The notes under the pieces: generated by a model
The model's database searches: none
What the model saw: the letters and a program-made list of their open reading frames with translations, nothing else
Told to the model about the DNA's origin: nothing
Translations under genes and position numbers: made by a program
Part shown: positions 26,721-36,119 of the stretch, one piece after another
Position numbering within the stretch: the stretch's first letter is position 1
Layout: every line of letters starts with the position of its first letter
NCBI RefSeq assembly: GCF_001441165.1
Contig: NZ_CP013126.1
Location: forward strand, 1,827,551 to 1,891,550
DNA: 64,000 nucleotides
DNA from: Acidipropionibacterium acidipropionici
GTDB taxonomy: Bacteria > Actinomycetota > Actinomycetes > Propionibacteriales > Propionibacteriaceae
Direction of reading: 5' to 3'

Positions 26721-28604
26721 TCAGTCCAGCGAGGTTCCCCGGGCCTCCAGGGACAGCTGGTCGGCGTCCAGGGTGTCCAGTGCCGAGCTGACCGCCTCGG
26801 GGCTGAACCTGCCGGCGTCGTTGGCATCCAGCAGCACCTTGCGCTGGGCGACGATGAGTCTGAGGGCGTACTGGCGGGAGATCTCGGCGGCCCGGCGCCG
26901 ATGCTCGGGGGAGGCGAGCACCTTGGCCCGGGCATCCTCGCCAGGCAGCTGCTTCCCGACGATCCGGGGGATCGGTGCGGTCTCGCCGAGACGCTCGGGA
27001 CCGGCCTCGGCCGGGGCCTCGGACTCGACCCCACGGTCCCGCAGGGCTGCGAACTGACGCCAGGCCAGCGCCACCGCGGCCGCCTGCGCCCGATTCTCCT
27101 CGACGTCCTCGCTCTCCTGGTGCCCGGTCCTGGCCAGCAGCCTGCGCATCGGCGCGGGCACCGGAACCTTTCGGGCGGCCCGATGCATGAGCTTGCGGAT
27201 CTCGGCCTGCTCGTCGGGATCGACCCCTTCGGACGTCGCCGGTTTCGCGACCTTGACCACCAGGCCCAGGGTGCTGCCCTGGATGAGCAGTGAGGCGGCA
27301 GCCACCAGGAAGGCGACGAAGACCAGGAAGGACCGGTGCGGGGTGTCCAGGGGCAGTGTCTGGGCTGCTGCCAGGGTGATGGCGCCGCGCATTCCGGCCC
27401 AGATCATCACGCTGCCCTCGCGGGGCCCGAGCGGGTGTTTGATGTAGTAGTCGAGATCGGAGATGGTCCGGACGATCCGGTGCCGGAACCTGGCCGCGTG
27501 ATCGGCGTCGATGGTGTTGCCCCGGATCGTGATCTCCTCGTCGGACTCCAGGGCGTCGGCGACCTTCTGCGACGCCTTCTCCAGATAGGACCGATGCTTC
27601 GAGCGCCGCTTCGAGCGGCGGGTCACCCACATCAGCAGCGGGGTGACGACGACTGTGCGCAGCACCATGGTCATCACCAGGGCCACGGCGGCCACCGCCA
27701 CGGCCAGCTTCCAGCCGAAGGACTCGGCCTCCATGTCCTCGACGACCGCGGTGAGCTCCAGCCCCATCAGCAGGAAGACCGCCGATTCCAGGATGAGCAT
27801 GAGGGAGCGCCACGTCGTCCGGCTGGACATCCGCTGGGTGGGGGTCAGTACCCGCGGGCCCTGATGGCTGGCGACCAGGCCGGCCGCCACCGCGGCCACC
27901 AGCCCGGATCCGTGGAGATGCTCGGCGGGCAGGAAGGCCAGGAACGGGGTGGCCATGGAGAGCACCGTGTCGGGGGTCGCCTCGTGGATCCTGGCGCGGA
28001 TCCAGATCATGGCGTGGCCCACCAGCCAGCCGACGACGACGGCCACCACGACGGCCAGCACGAAATCGAGGATCACCTCACCGGCGCTGATCTCGGCGAA
28101 CATCGCGCCGACCGCCGAGCTCAGGATCACCAGTGCCGAGGCGTCGTTGATGAGCCCCTCGCCGTCCAGCACGGTGACCAATCTGCGTGAGACGCCGGCC
28201 TTCTTGACGATGGAGGTGGCCACGGCGTCGGTGGGGCTGACGATGGCCCCCAGAGCCACGCAGGCCGCGATGCCGATGCCCGGCACCATCTGGTTGACGA
28301 TGAAGCCGATGACGGCGGCCGAGACGGCCACCAGAGCGACGGCCAGGACGCTGATCGGGGCGAGGTTGCGCCGGAAGTCGGCGACCGGCATGTTGACCGC
28401 CGAGGAGTACAGCAGCGGCGGCAGGATGATCATGAGCACCAGTTCGGGCTCCACCTCGACCTCCGGCATCCCGGGGATCAGCGCCACCCCTGCTCCCAGC
28501 AGGAGGAGCAAGATCGGCGCCGCGATCCCGGTGCGGTCGGCCAGCAACTCGGCCGCAGCCACGATGAACAGGGCGGCAATGACGATGATGAGGACGACGG
28601 TCAC
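26721..28604 (-). CDS. CPA1-type Na+/H+ antiporter
   Basis: 627 residues from a GTG at 28604. The open frame continues upstream through repeat DNA and antisense to ilvA, which is not coding. About twelve helices with the ion-site segment LDGEGLINDASALVIL and AIVSPTDAVATSIV. After residue about 430 comes a cytoplasmic tail of nearly 200 residues, rich in Ala, Arg and Glu. Convergent with the MMPL gene. Confidence 0.88.
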   Translation of the reverse strand: MTVVLIIVIAALFIVAAAELLADRTGIAAPILLLLLGAGVALIPGMPEVEVEPELVLMIILPPLLYSSAVNMPVADFRRNLAPISVLAVALVAVSAAVIGFIVNQMVPGIGIAACVALGAIVSPTDAVATSIVKKAGVSRRLVTVLDGEGLINDASALVILSSAVGAMFAEISAGEVILDFVLAVVVAVVVGWLVGHAMIWIRARIHEATPDTVLSMATPFLAFLPAEHLHGSGLVAAVAAGLVASHQGPRVLTPTQRMSSRTTWRSLMLILESAVFLLMGLELTAVVEDMEAESFGWKLAVAVAAVALVMTMVLRTVVVTPLLMWVTRRSKRRSKHRSYLEKASQKVADALESDEEITIRGNTIDADHAARFRHRIVRTISDLDYYIKHPLGPREGSVMIWAGMRGAITLAAAQTLPLDTPHRSFLVFVAFLVAAASLLIQGSTLGLVVKVAKPATSEGVDPDEQAEIRKLMHRAARKVPVPAPMRRLLARTGHQESEDVEENRAQAAAVALAWRQFAALRDRGVESEAPAEAGPERLGETAPIPRIVGKQLPGEDARAKVLASPEHRRRAAEISRQYALRLIVAQRKVLLDANDAGRFSPEAVSSALDTLDADQLSLEARGTSLD

Positions 28605-28640
28605 CCGGTCATTTTCCCACGGCCTGTGAGCGCCTGGGCT

Positions 28641-28841
28641 GGTCCTGGTGCGACGGGCCCGCGCCGCAGACCCGGCATGGGCGGTGGGTGCCGCTACGAG
28701 GGGGCCAGCGAGCGCCTGCGCGCGGTCACAGACCAGGTCCTGGTGCGACGGGCCCGCGCCGCAGACCCGGTATCGGCGGTGGGTGTCGCTACGAGGGGGC
28801 CAGCGAGCGCCTGCGCGAGCGACGGGGGAGTCGCCTCCCCC
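28641..28841. repeat. Two 95-bp tandem repeats plus terminator-like hairpin
   Basis: GGTCCTGGTGCGACGGGCCC starts copies at 28641 and 28736, with few differences. Each holds CGCTACGAGGGGGCCAGCGAGCGCCTG. The array runs into GGGGGAG-TCGC-CTCCCCC (28824-28841), a 7-bp stem with tetraloop, six bases beyond the ilvA stop. Probably terminates ilvDA. Related to the 93-bp repeats before rex. Confidence 0.8.
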
Positions 28842-28846
28842 CTCTG

Positions 28847-30478
28847 TCAGCACTGCCCCATGAAGAACTGGTAGGCCGGGGAGTCGGAGGCGTCCGACCA
28901 CGGGTAGCCGACGGCGTCGAGGTGATCGGTGAAGCCCGGATCCCGGCCGGCGCCGGCGAATCCGGCCAGCACCCGCCCGGTGTCCATCCCGAAGCTGCGG
29001 TAGTGGAACAGGGAGATGTTCCACCGGCTGCCCAGGGTGGTCAGGAAGTGCACCAGGGCCCCGGGGGCCTCGGGGAACTCGAAGCTGGCGACGCGCTCGT
29101 CGAGGTCGGCCGGGGGGCGTCCGCCGATCATGTAGCGCAGGTGGGTCTTGGCGGACTCGTCGGCAGACAGGTCGATCACCCGGTATCCGGCCTTCTCCAG
29201 GGCCGAGACGATCTCGCCGCGCTCCGAGGCGGTGTGCAGCTCCACGCCGACGAAGACGCTGGCCCGGTCGGGTTCGGCGTAGCGGTAGTTGAACTCGGTG
29301 ACCATCCGGCCGCCCAGCACCCGGCAGAACTCGAGGAAGGATCCGGGCCGCTCCGGGATCTCCACGGCGAACAGGCCCTCGCGCTGCTCGCCCAGCTCGG
29401 CCCGCTCGGCGATGTAGCGCAGCGAACCGAAGTTGAGATTGGCCCCCGACAGGATGTGGGCCAGCCGCTCCCCGTGCAGATGGTGGGTGCGGACGTACTT
29501 CTTCAGCCCGGCCAGGCCCAGTGCTCCGGCGGGCTCGGCGACCGCGCGGGTGTCGTCGAAGAGGTCCTTGACGGCTGCGCTGATCTCGTCGGAGTTGACG
29601 GTGACGACGTCGTCCAGGCAGGTCTGCAGCACCCGGAAGGTCTCGTCGCCGATGCGCGCCACGGCGACCCCCTCGGCGAACAGTGAGACGTGGTCCAGAT
29701 CGACGGGGCGGCCGGCGTCCAGGGCGGCGGCCAGGCAGGCCGACTCCTCGGGTTCGACGCCGATCACCTGGATCTCGGGCATCAGCTGCTTGATGAGCAC
29801 CGAGATCCCGGCGGCCAGCCCGCCGCCGCCGACCGGCACGAAGATGCGGTCCAGGCCGGCGTCGTCCTGGACGAGCTCCAGGCCGATGGTGCCCTGGCCG
29901 GCGATCACCAGCGGGTCGTCGAAGGGGGGTACATAGGTCATGTCCTGTTCGGCGGCCAGCCACTGGGCGTGGGTCTTGGCCTCGTCGAAAGTACTGCCCT
30001 GAAGGACGACGTGACCGCCGAATCCCTTGACCGCCTCCACCTTGATCGACGGGGTGGTCACGGGCATCACGATCACGGCCCGGATGCCGAGCCGGGCGCC
30101 CGACAGGGCGACGCCCTGCGCGTGGTTGCCGGCCGAGGCCGTCACCACCCCGGCATGCCGTTCAGCCTCCGACAGTTGGCGCATGCGGTTGTAGGCGCCC
30201 CGAAGCTTGAACGAGTGGACCGGCTGGCGGTCCTCCCGCTTGGCAAGCACCACATTGTCCAGACGCTGCGACAGACGCTCCATCGGCTCCAGGGGGGTCT
30301 TGACGGCCACCTCGTAGACAGGCGCCCGGAGCACGGCCCTCAGATAGTCCTGAGCGGTCATGTGGTGAGGCCGCTCGGCGGCCGGGATGGGCGTCGGAGC
30401 CGGGTTGGGGGTCACCGGTTCGACACTCGCACCGGCCGTCGGTGTCGCCGTCGCCGTGCCGTGATCGTGGGGGGTCAT
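28847..30478 (-). CDS. ilvA: Threonine ammonia-lyase, biosynthetic (IlvA)
   Basis: PLP enzyme making 2-oxobutyrate from threonine for isoleucine synthesis. 543 residues. PLP lysine K91 in HSFKLRGAYN, phosphate-binding GGGGLAAG, and two ACT-like regulatory domains (about 345-430 and 445-525) predicting isoleucine control. The first 39 residues are a Pro/Thr/Ala extension not typical of the family. The start at 30478 has GAAGG nine bases upstream; the ATG at 30361 has none. Four bases lie between the ilvD stop and this start. Confidence 0.94.
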   Translation of the reverse strand: MTPHDHGTATATPTAGASVEPVTPNPAPTPIPAAERPHHMTAQDYLRAVLRAPVYEVAVKTPLEPMERLSQRLDNVVLAKREDRQPVHSFKLRGAYNRMRQLSEAERHAGVVTASAGNHAQGVALSGARLGIRAVIVMPVTTPSIKVEAVKGFGGHVVLQGSTFDEAKTHAQWLAAEQDMTYVPPFDDPLVIAGQGTIGLELVQDDAGLDRIFVPVGGGGLAAGISVLIKQLMPEIQVIGVEPEESACLAAALDAGRPVDLDHVSLFAEGVAVARIGDETFRVLQTCLDDVVTVNSDEISAAVKDLFDDTRAVAEPAGALGLAGLKKYVRTHHLHGERLAHILSGANLNFGSLRYIAERAELGEQREGLFAVEIPERPGSFLEFCRVLGGRMVTEFNYRYAEPDRASVFVGVELHTASERGEIVSALEKAGYRVIDLSADESAKTHLRYMIGGRPPADLDERVASFEFPEAPGALVHFLTTLGSRWNISLFHYRSFGMDTGRVLAGFAGAGRDPGFTDHLDAVGYPWSDASDSPAYQFFMGQC

Positions 30479-30482
30479 CGGC

Positions 30483-32387
30483 TCAGACCTTCGCGGTGCG
30501 AGGCGCCGCGGCCCGAGGAACCGGGGTCACCTGGGACAGGTCGCGCACCCCGCCGCGATCGGCGGAGGCGGCGAGCAGCCCGTAGGCCTTCAGGGCGGTC
30601 GAGACGTGACGGGTGCGCGGGGCGTGGGGGGTCCACGCCTCGGCCCCGCGGGCCTCCTCCTCGTCGCGGCGGCGGTCCAGCTCGACTTCGTCGACGTCCA
30701 GGGAGATGGTCCGGTTGGGGATGTCGATGGACACAGTGTCGCCCGAGCGGACCAGCCCGATGAGGCCACCGGAGGCGGCCTCGGGGGAGACGTGGCCGAT
30801 CGACAGACCGGACGTCCCGCCGGAGAAGCGGCCGTCGGTGAGCAGGGCGCACTCCTTGCCCAGGTGCATCGACTTGAGGTAGCTCGTCGGGTACAGCATC
30901 TCCTGCATGCCCGGGCCGCCCTTGGGCCCCTCGTGGCGGATCACCACGACGTCCCCGGCCTTGATCTTTTTGCCGAGGATGCCGGTCACGGCGTCGTCCT
31001 GGGACTCGTAGACCACCGCTGGCCCGGAGAAGGTGAGGATGGACGCGTCGACCCCGGCGGTCTTGACGATGCACCCGTTCTCGGCGATGTTGCCGTACAG
31101 CACGGCCAGCCCGCCGTCGGCCGAGTAGGCGTGCTCGATGTCGCGGATGCAGCCGTTCTCGCGGTCGGTGTCCAGGCTCTCCCAGCGGCTCGCCTGGGAG
31201 AACATCTTCGTGGTGCGCACCCCGCCGGGGGCCGCCGAGTACATCTCGCGGACCTCCTCTGAGGGGCTCCCCGCCAGGTCAAAATGGGCCAACTCGTCGC
31301 CCATCGTGGTGGCCGACCCGTCGGGGGACCACACGGTGAAGGTCGAGGTGTCCAGCAGACCGCCGCGGTCCAGTTCGGCGAGGATGCCCAGCACGCCGCC
31401 GGCGCGGTGGACGTCCTCCACATGGAAGACGTTGGTGGAGGGGGCCACCTTGCACAGGTGCGGCACGCGGCGGGACAGGGCGTCGATGTCGGCCATGGTG
31501 AAGTCGACGTGGCCCTCCTGAGCGGCGGCCAGCAGGTGGAGCACGGTGTTCGTGGAGCCTCCCATCGCGATGTCGAGGCTCATGGCGTTGGAGAAGGCGG
31601 CCTTGGAGGCGATGGAGCGGGGCAGCACCGACTCGTCGTCGGACTCGTACCAGCGCTTAGCGATGGCCACGATCTGGCGGCCGGCCTGCTCGAAGAGGGC
31701 GCGACGGTCGGCGTGGGTGGCCAGCAGGGAGCCGTTGCCGGGCAGCGCCAGGCCGAGGGCCTCGGTGAGGCAGTTCATCGAGTTCGCGGTGAACATGCCC
31801 GAGCACGACCCGCAGGTGGGGCAGGCGTTGGCCTCCATGAGTTCGACGTCGTCGTCCGAGGCGCTCTCGTCCCCGGCGGCGACCATGGCGTCGATGAGGT
31901 CGAGCTTGCGGATGCCGTCGGACAGATTGGCCTTTCCGGCCTCCATCGGGCCGCCCGAGACGAAGATGGTGGGGATATTGAGCCGCAGGCTGGCCATCAG
32001 CATGCCCGGGGTGATCTTGTCGCAGTTGGAGATGCACACCAGGGCGTCGGCGCAGTGCGCGTTGCACATGTACTCCACCGAGTCGGCGATGATCTCGCGG
32101 CTGGGCAGGGAGTAGAGCATCCCGTCGTGACCCATCGCGATGCCGTCGTCGACGGCGATGGTGTTGAACTCCTTGGCGACGCCGCCGGCCGCCTCGATCT
32201 GCTCGGCGACGATCCTCCCGACGTCCCGCAGGCCGACGTGGCCGGGCACGAACTGGGTGAACGAGTTGGCGACGGCGATGATCGGTTTGCCGAAGTCTCC
32301 CGCGCCCATGCCGGTGGCGCGCCACAGGGCGCGTGCGCCGGCCATCGCGCGGCCGGAGGTGCTGGTGGCTGATCGCAGGGTTGGCAT
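30483..32387 (-). CDS. ilvD: Dihydroxy-acid dehydratase (IlvD)
   Basis: Iron-sulphur enzyme of valine, leucine and isoleucine synthesis. 634 residues from the ATG at 32387, chosen for GGAGAT six bases upstream and the usual opening [10 protein letters not shown]. Cluster cysteines lie in [11 protein letters not shown] and [19 protein letters not shown]. The serine-containing [19 protein letters not shown] active-site segment is present near the C-terminus. First gene of ilvD-ilvA, behind an apparent attenuator. Confidence 0.96.
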   Translation of the reverse strand: MPTLRSATSTSGRAMAGARALWRATGMGAGDFGKPIIAVANSFTQFVPGHVGLRDVGRIVAEQIEAAGGVAKEFNTIAVDDGIAMGHDGMLYSLPSREIIADSVEYMCNAHCADALVCISNCDKITPGMLMASLRLNIPTIFVSGGPMEAGKANLSDGIRKLDLIDAMVAAGDESASDDDVELMEANACPTCGSCSGMFTANSMNCLTEALGLALPGNGSLLATHADRRALFEQAGRQIVAIAKRWYESDDESVLPRSIASKAAFSNAMSLDIAMGGSTNTVLHLLAAAQEGHVDFTMADIDALSRRVPHLCKVAPSTNVFHVEDVHRAGGVLGILAELDRGGLLDTSTFTVWSPDGSATTMGDELAHFDLAGSPSEEVREMYSAAPGGVRTTKMFSQASRWESLDTDRENGCIRDIEHAYSADGGLAVLYGNIAENGCIVKTAGVDASILTFSGPAVVYESQDDAVTGILGKKIKAGDVVVIRHEGPKGGPGMQEMLYPTSYLKSMHLGKECALLTDGRFSGGTSGLSIGHVSPEAASGGLIGLVRSGDTVSIDIPNRTISLDVDEVELDRRRDEEEARGAEAWTPHAPRTRHVSTALKAYGLLAASADRGGVRDLSQVTPVPRAAAPRTAKV

Positions 32388-32417
32388 CTGATCTCCTGAG
32401 GGCTGGTACATGCGAAA

Positions 32418-32445
32418 CGCCCCCCGTCCGTGAGGATGGAGGGCG
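32418..32445 (-). terminator. Attenuator terminator hairpin before ilvD
   Basis: On the minus strand, CGCCCTCCATCC and GGACGGGGGGCG form a 12-bp stem with one mismatch and one G-U pair around a TCAC loop, followed by TTT. Its 5' arm overlaps CCGCGCGCC (32450-32442). That segment can instead pair perfectly with GGCGCGCGG (32484-32476) at the end of the leader peptide, an antiterminator. Both structures cannot coexist. Confidence 0.65.
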
Positions 32446-32470
32446 CGCGGTCGACTCGTCGGGCGGGGGC

Positions 32471-32512
32471 TCAGGCCGCGCGCCGACTAATAAGAACTCG
32501 ACCGGTGTTCAT
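32471..32512 (-). CDS. Branched-chain leader peptide [13 protein letters not shown]
   Basis: A 13-residue leader frame. Its Val-Leu-Ile run uses GTT CTT ATT, codons that are rare in this high-GC genome, where slow translation would report scarcity of all three branched-chain amino acids. The ATG lies eight bases after a TAGCGT box, so it is probably translated from the 5' end of a leaderless transcript. Followed by competing hairpins and then ilvD. Resembles in design the ilv leaders known in other actinobacteria; assignment by structure and context. Confidence 0.7.
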   Translation of the reverse strand: MNTGRVLISRRAA

Positions 32513-32520
32513 GTCTGCGC

Positions 32521-32526
32521 ACGCTA
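32521..32526 (-). promoter_or_regulatory. TAGCGT -10 box of the ilvD-ilvA transcript
   Basis: Eight bases separate this hexamer from the leader peptide ATG. The same hexamer precedes rex. No convincing -35 element. Confidence 0.5.
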
Positions 32527-32598
32527 CCAGTCTGGTCCAATCGCTGGGACCCGTTGTCCGCATCCCGGACAGAACGGGTCCGCCCGTTGATACTGCGG

Positions 32599-33327
32599 TC
32601 ACGGGTGCAGGTGCGCCATGAAGGGCAGCAGCGGAGCCATCAGGCCGGCGCTCATCCAGAACATGCCGAAGCCCATCGCGGCGTCGGTGAGGCCCGAGAA
32701 CCGCGCGGTCGCCCGAGAGGTGGGGGCGACATGGCAGCAGGAGGCGGTGCCCGGATGCGGCGCCCTGGCGGTGATGACGCGCACCAGGCCCGAGATGCCG
32801 AGGATCAGCAGGGCTGCCATCAGCGGCAGGCCGATCCCGGTGACCAGGGTGAGGCCGGACATCTGGCCGCCCATCTGCCCGGACATGTCATGGCCGCCCA
32901 TGGATCCCATGGACGAGTGGGATGAGGACATCGACCCCGCCATGCTCGACATACTCGCCATCGCCGACAGATGCCAGACCATCGCACCGAACATGAGGGT
33001 GTGCCCGACCGCCAGCCAGGACACCCGCCACACCGCCATCGCCGCCATCCACAGGGTGGCGGCGCCGAAGATCGCGATGAGGGCGGGTTCGGTGAGGGCA
33101 TCGGAGAAGGGCGTCCACCACGAGCGGGCCACCATCGTCAGCATCACCAGCGACATCACGACGTGACAGCACTGGGAGACGGTGATCGCCCAGGCTCCCT
33201 GGGCGGGCCGGTCAGCGCCGAGCAGCCCGAAGCTGGCGAGCAGGTCGCGGACGGTCCAGAGAAGGCACCAGCCGAACAGGACGAGCAGCCCGACGAGGGT
33301 GACCGGGTTACCGGAAAGAGTGAACAC
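32599..33327 (-). CDS. DUF5134-type membrane protein with Met/His-rich loop
   Basis: 242 residues, GTG start with GGAG four bases upstream. Six or seven membrane helices. Between the fourth and fifth is a loop at about 125-160 composed almost entirely of Met, Ser, Gly and His, with HSSM, GGHDMSG and QMGGQMSG. A CCH pair lies near SQCCHVVM and another in TASCCHVAP. These suggest soft-metal (copper) binding. Family function is not known. Stands alone upstream of the ilv promoter region. Confidence 0.65.
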   Translation of the reverse strand: MFTLSGNPVTLVGLLVLFGWCLLWTVRDLLASFGLLGADRPAQGAWAITVSQCCHVVMSLVMLTMVARSWWTPFSDALTEPALIAIFGAATLWMAAMAVWRVSWLAVGHTLMFGAMVWHLSAMASMSSMAGSMSSSHSSMGSMGGHDMSGQMGGQMSGLTLVTGIGLPLMAALLILGISGLVRVITARAPHPGTASCCHVAPTSRATARFSGLTDAAMGFGMFWMSAGLMAPLLPFMAHLHP

Positions 33328-33399
33328 TGCGCTCCTTGGAAGCGGCCCCGACGGGGCCGTGCGGCGTCGACGTTAGTGACATACATCACGTGTTTTCAA

Positions 33400-33419
33400 C
33401 AGGGGGGACGACCCCCCTG
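33400..33419. terminator. Hairpin CAGGGGGG-ACGA-CCCCCCTG
   Basis: Exact reverse complement of the hairpin at 12464-12483, again flanked by GCGCTCG and GCTCGCTGACCCCTCG blocks. It lies upstream of the DUF5134 gene and before the second pair of 73-bp elements. Confidence 0.5.
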
Positions 33420-33484
33420 CGCTCGTTTCGCTCGCTGACCCCTCGCGCGGATCTGGGCGGGTCGGGTCTGTGTCGCGGGCCAAA

Positions 33485-33648
33485 CGCTGAGTTCTGCCAC
33501 CACAGGGCCGCCGAACGCACTATCCACCTCGTGACCGAGATATGGCAGAACCCGGATCGGGGCGGCCGACTGCTGGAACGAGTTCTGCCCTCACACGCTC
33601 GGCACCGGGATAATCCGATCGGCGTCGTTCACATGGCAGAACTCATCC
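33485..33648. repeat. Pair of 73-bp elements with terminal inverted repeats (copy B)
   Basis: Units 33485-33557 and 33576-33648, period exactly 91 bases as in copy A at 4.3 kb. Both keep AGTTCTGCC at one end and ATGGCAGAA at the other, 54 bases from arm to arm. The first unit holds CGCACTATCCACCT, the exact complement of the core of copy A unit 1, so the arrays are oppositely oriented. Lies just upstream of mycothione reductase. Confidence 0.85.
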
Positions 33649-33714
33649 GTTCATCCGGGCCGTGGGCCTCGCCGTCACCACACCTCGCGGCGGCGGGCAT
33701 GGAAGAATCGGGCC

Positions 33715-35136
33715 ATGGCCAGTGAGGATCGCAGCAGTCCCGAGCGCTTCGACGTCGTCGTCATCGGATCGGGCTCGGGAAACACCGTCTTCGGCAAGGA
33801 GTTCGCCGACCTGAAGGTCGCACTGGTGGACTCCGGCACCTTCGCGGGCACCTGCCTGAACAAGGGATGCATCCCGTCGAAGATGTTCGTCCGTCCGGCG
33901 GATCTGGCCGCCGCGGTCGACGAGGCCGCACGGATCGGCGTCGATCTGCAGTTCAACGGCGCCTCCTTCCCGGCGATCCGTGACCGGATCTTCTCCCGGA
34001 TCGACCCGATCTCGGCCGAACAGCTGGCCTTCCGGCAGGGTCTGGAGAACACCACGGTCTTCACCGAGGAGGCGAGCTTCGTCGACCCGCACACCCTCCA
34101 GGTGGGCCGTCGCCGCATCACCGCCGACCAAATCGTGCTGGCGGCCGGGTCGCGTCCGAGGGTTCCCGAGCTGCTCGGCATCGACGACCCGCGATGGTCC
34201 CACCGCATCCACACCTCGGACACCATCATGCGCATCGACGACCTGCCCGAGAGGATCGTCATCCTGGGCGGCGGGTTCATCGCCGCCGAGTTCGCCCACG
34301 TCTTCTCCGCCCTGGGATCCAAGGTCACCGTCATCAATCGCTCCGGGCGGATGCTGCGCCGCGAGGACATCGACGTCTCCAAGAGATTCACCGAGCAGCT
34401 GGCGTGGAGGGCCTCGCTGCGGATGTCGGAGGATCTGGTGGCCCTCGAGGAGGACGCCGGCGGCCACCTGGTGGTGGTCACCGTCGACCCCTACGGCATC
34501 GACTACATGTACCCTGCCGACATCGTCCTCAACGCCACCGGCCGCATCCCCAACTCCGACCGTCTCAACCTCCCGGCCGCCGGCGTCGACGTCGACGACA
34601 ACGGGTTCGTGGTGGTCGACGAGCACCAGCGCACCAGCGTCCCGCACATCTGGGCGTTGGGTGACATCTGCTTCCCGGGCCTGCTCAAGCACGTCGCCAA
34701 CGCCGAGGCGAGGGTGGTGCGCCACAATCTGCTCAATCCGGATGCCCTGATCAGCTCCGACCACCGGTTCGTGCCCCACGCCGTCTTCTCGGATCCTCAG
34801 GTGGCCTCGGTGGGCGCCACCGAGCAGACCCTCAGACAGTCCGACACCCCGTACGTCTCCTTCACCCAGCAGTACGCCGACGTCGCCTACGGATGGGCGA
34901 TGGAGGACACCAGCCACTTCGTCAAACTTCTCGGCGACCCGTCCACCCGCACCCTGCTGGGCGCCCACATCATCGGACCACAGGCCGCCACACTCATCCA
35001 GGTGGCCATCCAGGCCATGAGCTTCGGCCAGAAGGTCGACGACGTCGCCCGCGGACAGTACTGGATCCACCCGGCCCTGCCCGAGGTCGTCGAGAACGCG
35101 CTGCTCGGCCTGGCCAAGGAGATGGATCGGGCCTGA
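33715..35136 (+). CDS. mtr: Mycothione reductase
   Basis: Flavoprotein disulfide reductase regenerating mycothiol from mycothione with NADPH. 473 residues. FAD motif VIGSGSGNTVFGKEFADLK, redox pair in GTCLNKGCIPSKM, NADPH-binding VILGGGFIAAEFAHVF, a second FAD motif near HIWALGDIC, and the C-terminal catalytic HPALPEVVENAL. The GSGSGN variant and weak similarity to lipoamide dehydrogenases favour Mtr over LpdA. Convergent with the siderophore operon. Confidence 0.9.
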   Translation: MASEDRSSPERFDVVVIGSGSGNTVFGKEFADLKVALVDSGTFAGTCLNKGCIPSKMFVRPADLAAAVDEAARIGVDLQFNGASFPAIRDRIFSRIDPISAEQLAFRQGLENTTVFTEEASFVDPHTLQVGRRRITADQIVLAAGSRPRVPELLGIDDPRWSHRIHTSDTIMRIDDLPERIVILGGGFIAAEFAHVFSALGSKVTVINRSGRMLRREDIDVSKRFTEQLAWRASLRMSEDLVALEEDAGGHLVVVTVDPYGIDYMYPADIVLNATGRIPNSDRLNLPAAGVDVDDNGFVVVDEHQRTSVPHIWALGDICFPGLLKHVANAEARVVRHNLLNPDALISSDHRFVPHAVFSDPQVASVGATEQTLRQSDTPYVSFTQQYADVAYGWAMEDTSHFVKLLGDPSTRTLLGAHIIGPQAATLIQVAIQAMSFGQKVDDVARGQYWIHPALPEVVENALLGLAKEMDRA

Positions 35137-35168
35137 GCCTCAGCTCCCCCGGTCTCAGTTCCCCAGGC

Positions 35169-36119
35169 TCAATTCTCAGCGCGGCCCTGACGCCAGTACC
35201 CCATGAAGGCCACCCGGCTCCGGTCGACGCCGTGCTCGGCCACCAGGATTCGCCTGAGGGTGCGCACGGCTGCCGCCTCTCCGGCGATCCAGGCGTAGAA
35301 CTGGGCGCCGGGAGCGGCCGGCGGGGCCTCCCACAGCAGGTCGTGGTCGACGTCGACGTCAGCCAGGGGTCCGGTTTCGTGGCCCCGGGTCATGAAGCCG
35401 GGATGTCGCGACGCGAAGTCGCCGATCCCCTCGATGAGTCGGGTGCCCACCCGGTCGCGGCGAGTCAGCCAGTGGGTGTGGATACCCGAGGGGAGATCCA
35501 TCGGAAGCCTGTCGTCAGCGACGGGCACCTCCATCAAGGCGTGCACATTCCAGCCGGCGTCGGGCTCGGGGCGCGACGAGAGGGTCTCCAGGATCGAGCA
35601 GATCGCCGGGACGGCCGTCTCATCGCCGGCCAGCAGCAGGTTGCGCGCCCGGCCCGGATGGAAGTCGATGCCCATCCCGTGGAGAGGGGAGCGGGAGTCC
35701 GGTCCGACGACCACCAGCTCGTCGCCGATCCGGGCCCGGTCGGGGAAGGAGCCGCCGGGCCCGGCCCCCTCGTGGACGGCGAAGTCGACGGTGAGGCGGC
35801 GGGCCCCCGGATCGATGCCGCGCACCGTGTAGGTGCGGATCGGATTGCGGGTGTCGTCGTCGGCGGCCAGCCAGCGCGGGTACCACTCGCCCGAGGCCAG
35901 TTCGACCGGGTCGTCGAATCCCAGGTCGATCCAGCCGCCGTCGCGGTTGGCGAAGAGCAGCTTGATGCGCTGGTCCAGTCCGTCGGTGCCGAAGATGTCG
36001 AGGTCCTCCCCGGTGAACTCCAGACGCCGGAAGTGCGGGCTGAGGGTCCGGCGGGATGCCACGGTCACCTTGAAGGGCCGCGCCCCCTTGACGGCCACCG
36101 GTCGCGGATCGGCGCTCAT
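35169..36119 (-). CDS. Siderophore-interacting protein (ferric-siderophore reductase, SIP family)
   Basis: 316 residues from the ATG at 36119, overlapping the upstream ATPase stop (ATGA). N-terminal FAD-binding barrel with RTYTVRGID, then the reductase domain with LLLAGDETAVPAI and the C-terminal WIAGEAAAVRTLRRIL and VAFMGYWRQG, the SIP signature. Reduces imported ferric siderophore to release iron. Last gene of the iron operon. Confidence 0.92.
   Translation of the reverse strand: MSADPRPVAVKGARPFKVTVASRRTLSPHFRRLEFTGEDLDIFGTDGLDQRIKLLFANRDGGWIDLGFDDPVELASGEWYPRWLAADDDTRNPIRTYTVRGIDPGARRLTVDFAVHEGAGPGGSFPDRARIGDELVVVGPDSRSPLHGMGIDFHPGRARNLLLAGDETAVPAICSILETLSSRPEPDAGWNVHALMEVPVADDRLPMDLPSGIHTHWLTRRDRVGTRLIEGIGDFASRHPGFMTRGHETGPLADVDVDHDLLWEAPPAAPGAQFYAWIAGEAAAVRTLRRILVAEHGVDRSRVAFMGYWRQGRAEN

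Noticed and set aside
28605-29963. In-frame upstream extension of the Na+/H+ antiporter to 1080 codons
   Set aside because: The extension passes through tandem repeats and antisense to ilvA, with Arg/Gly/Pro-rich composition and no domain.
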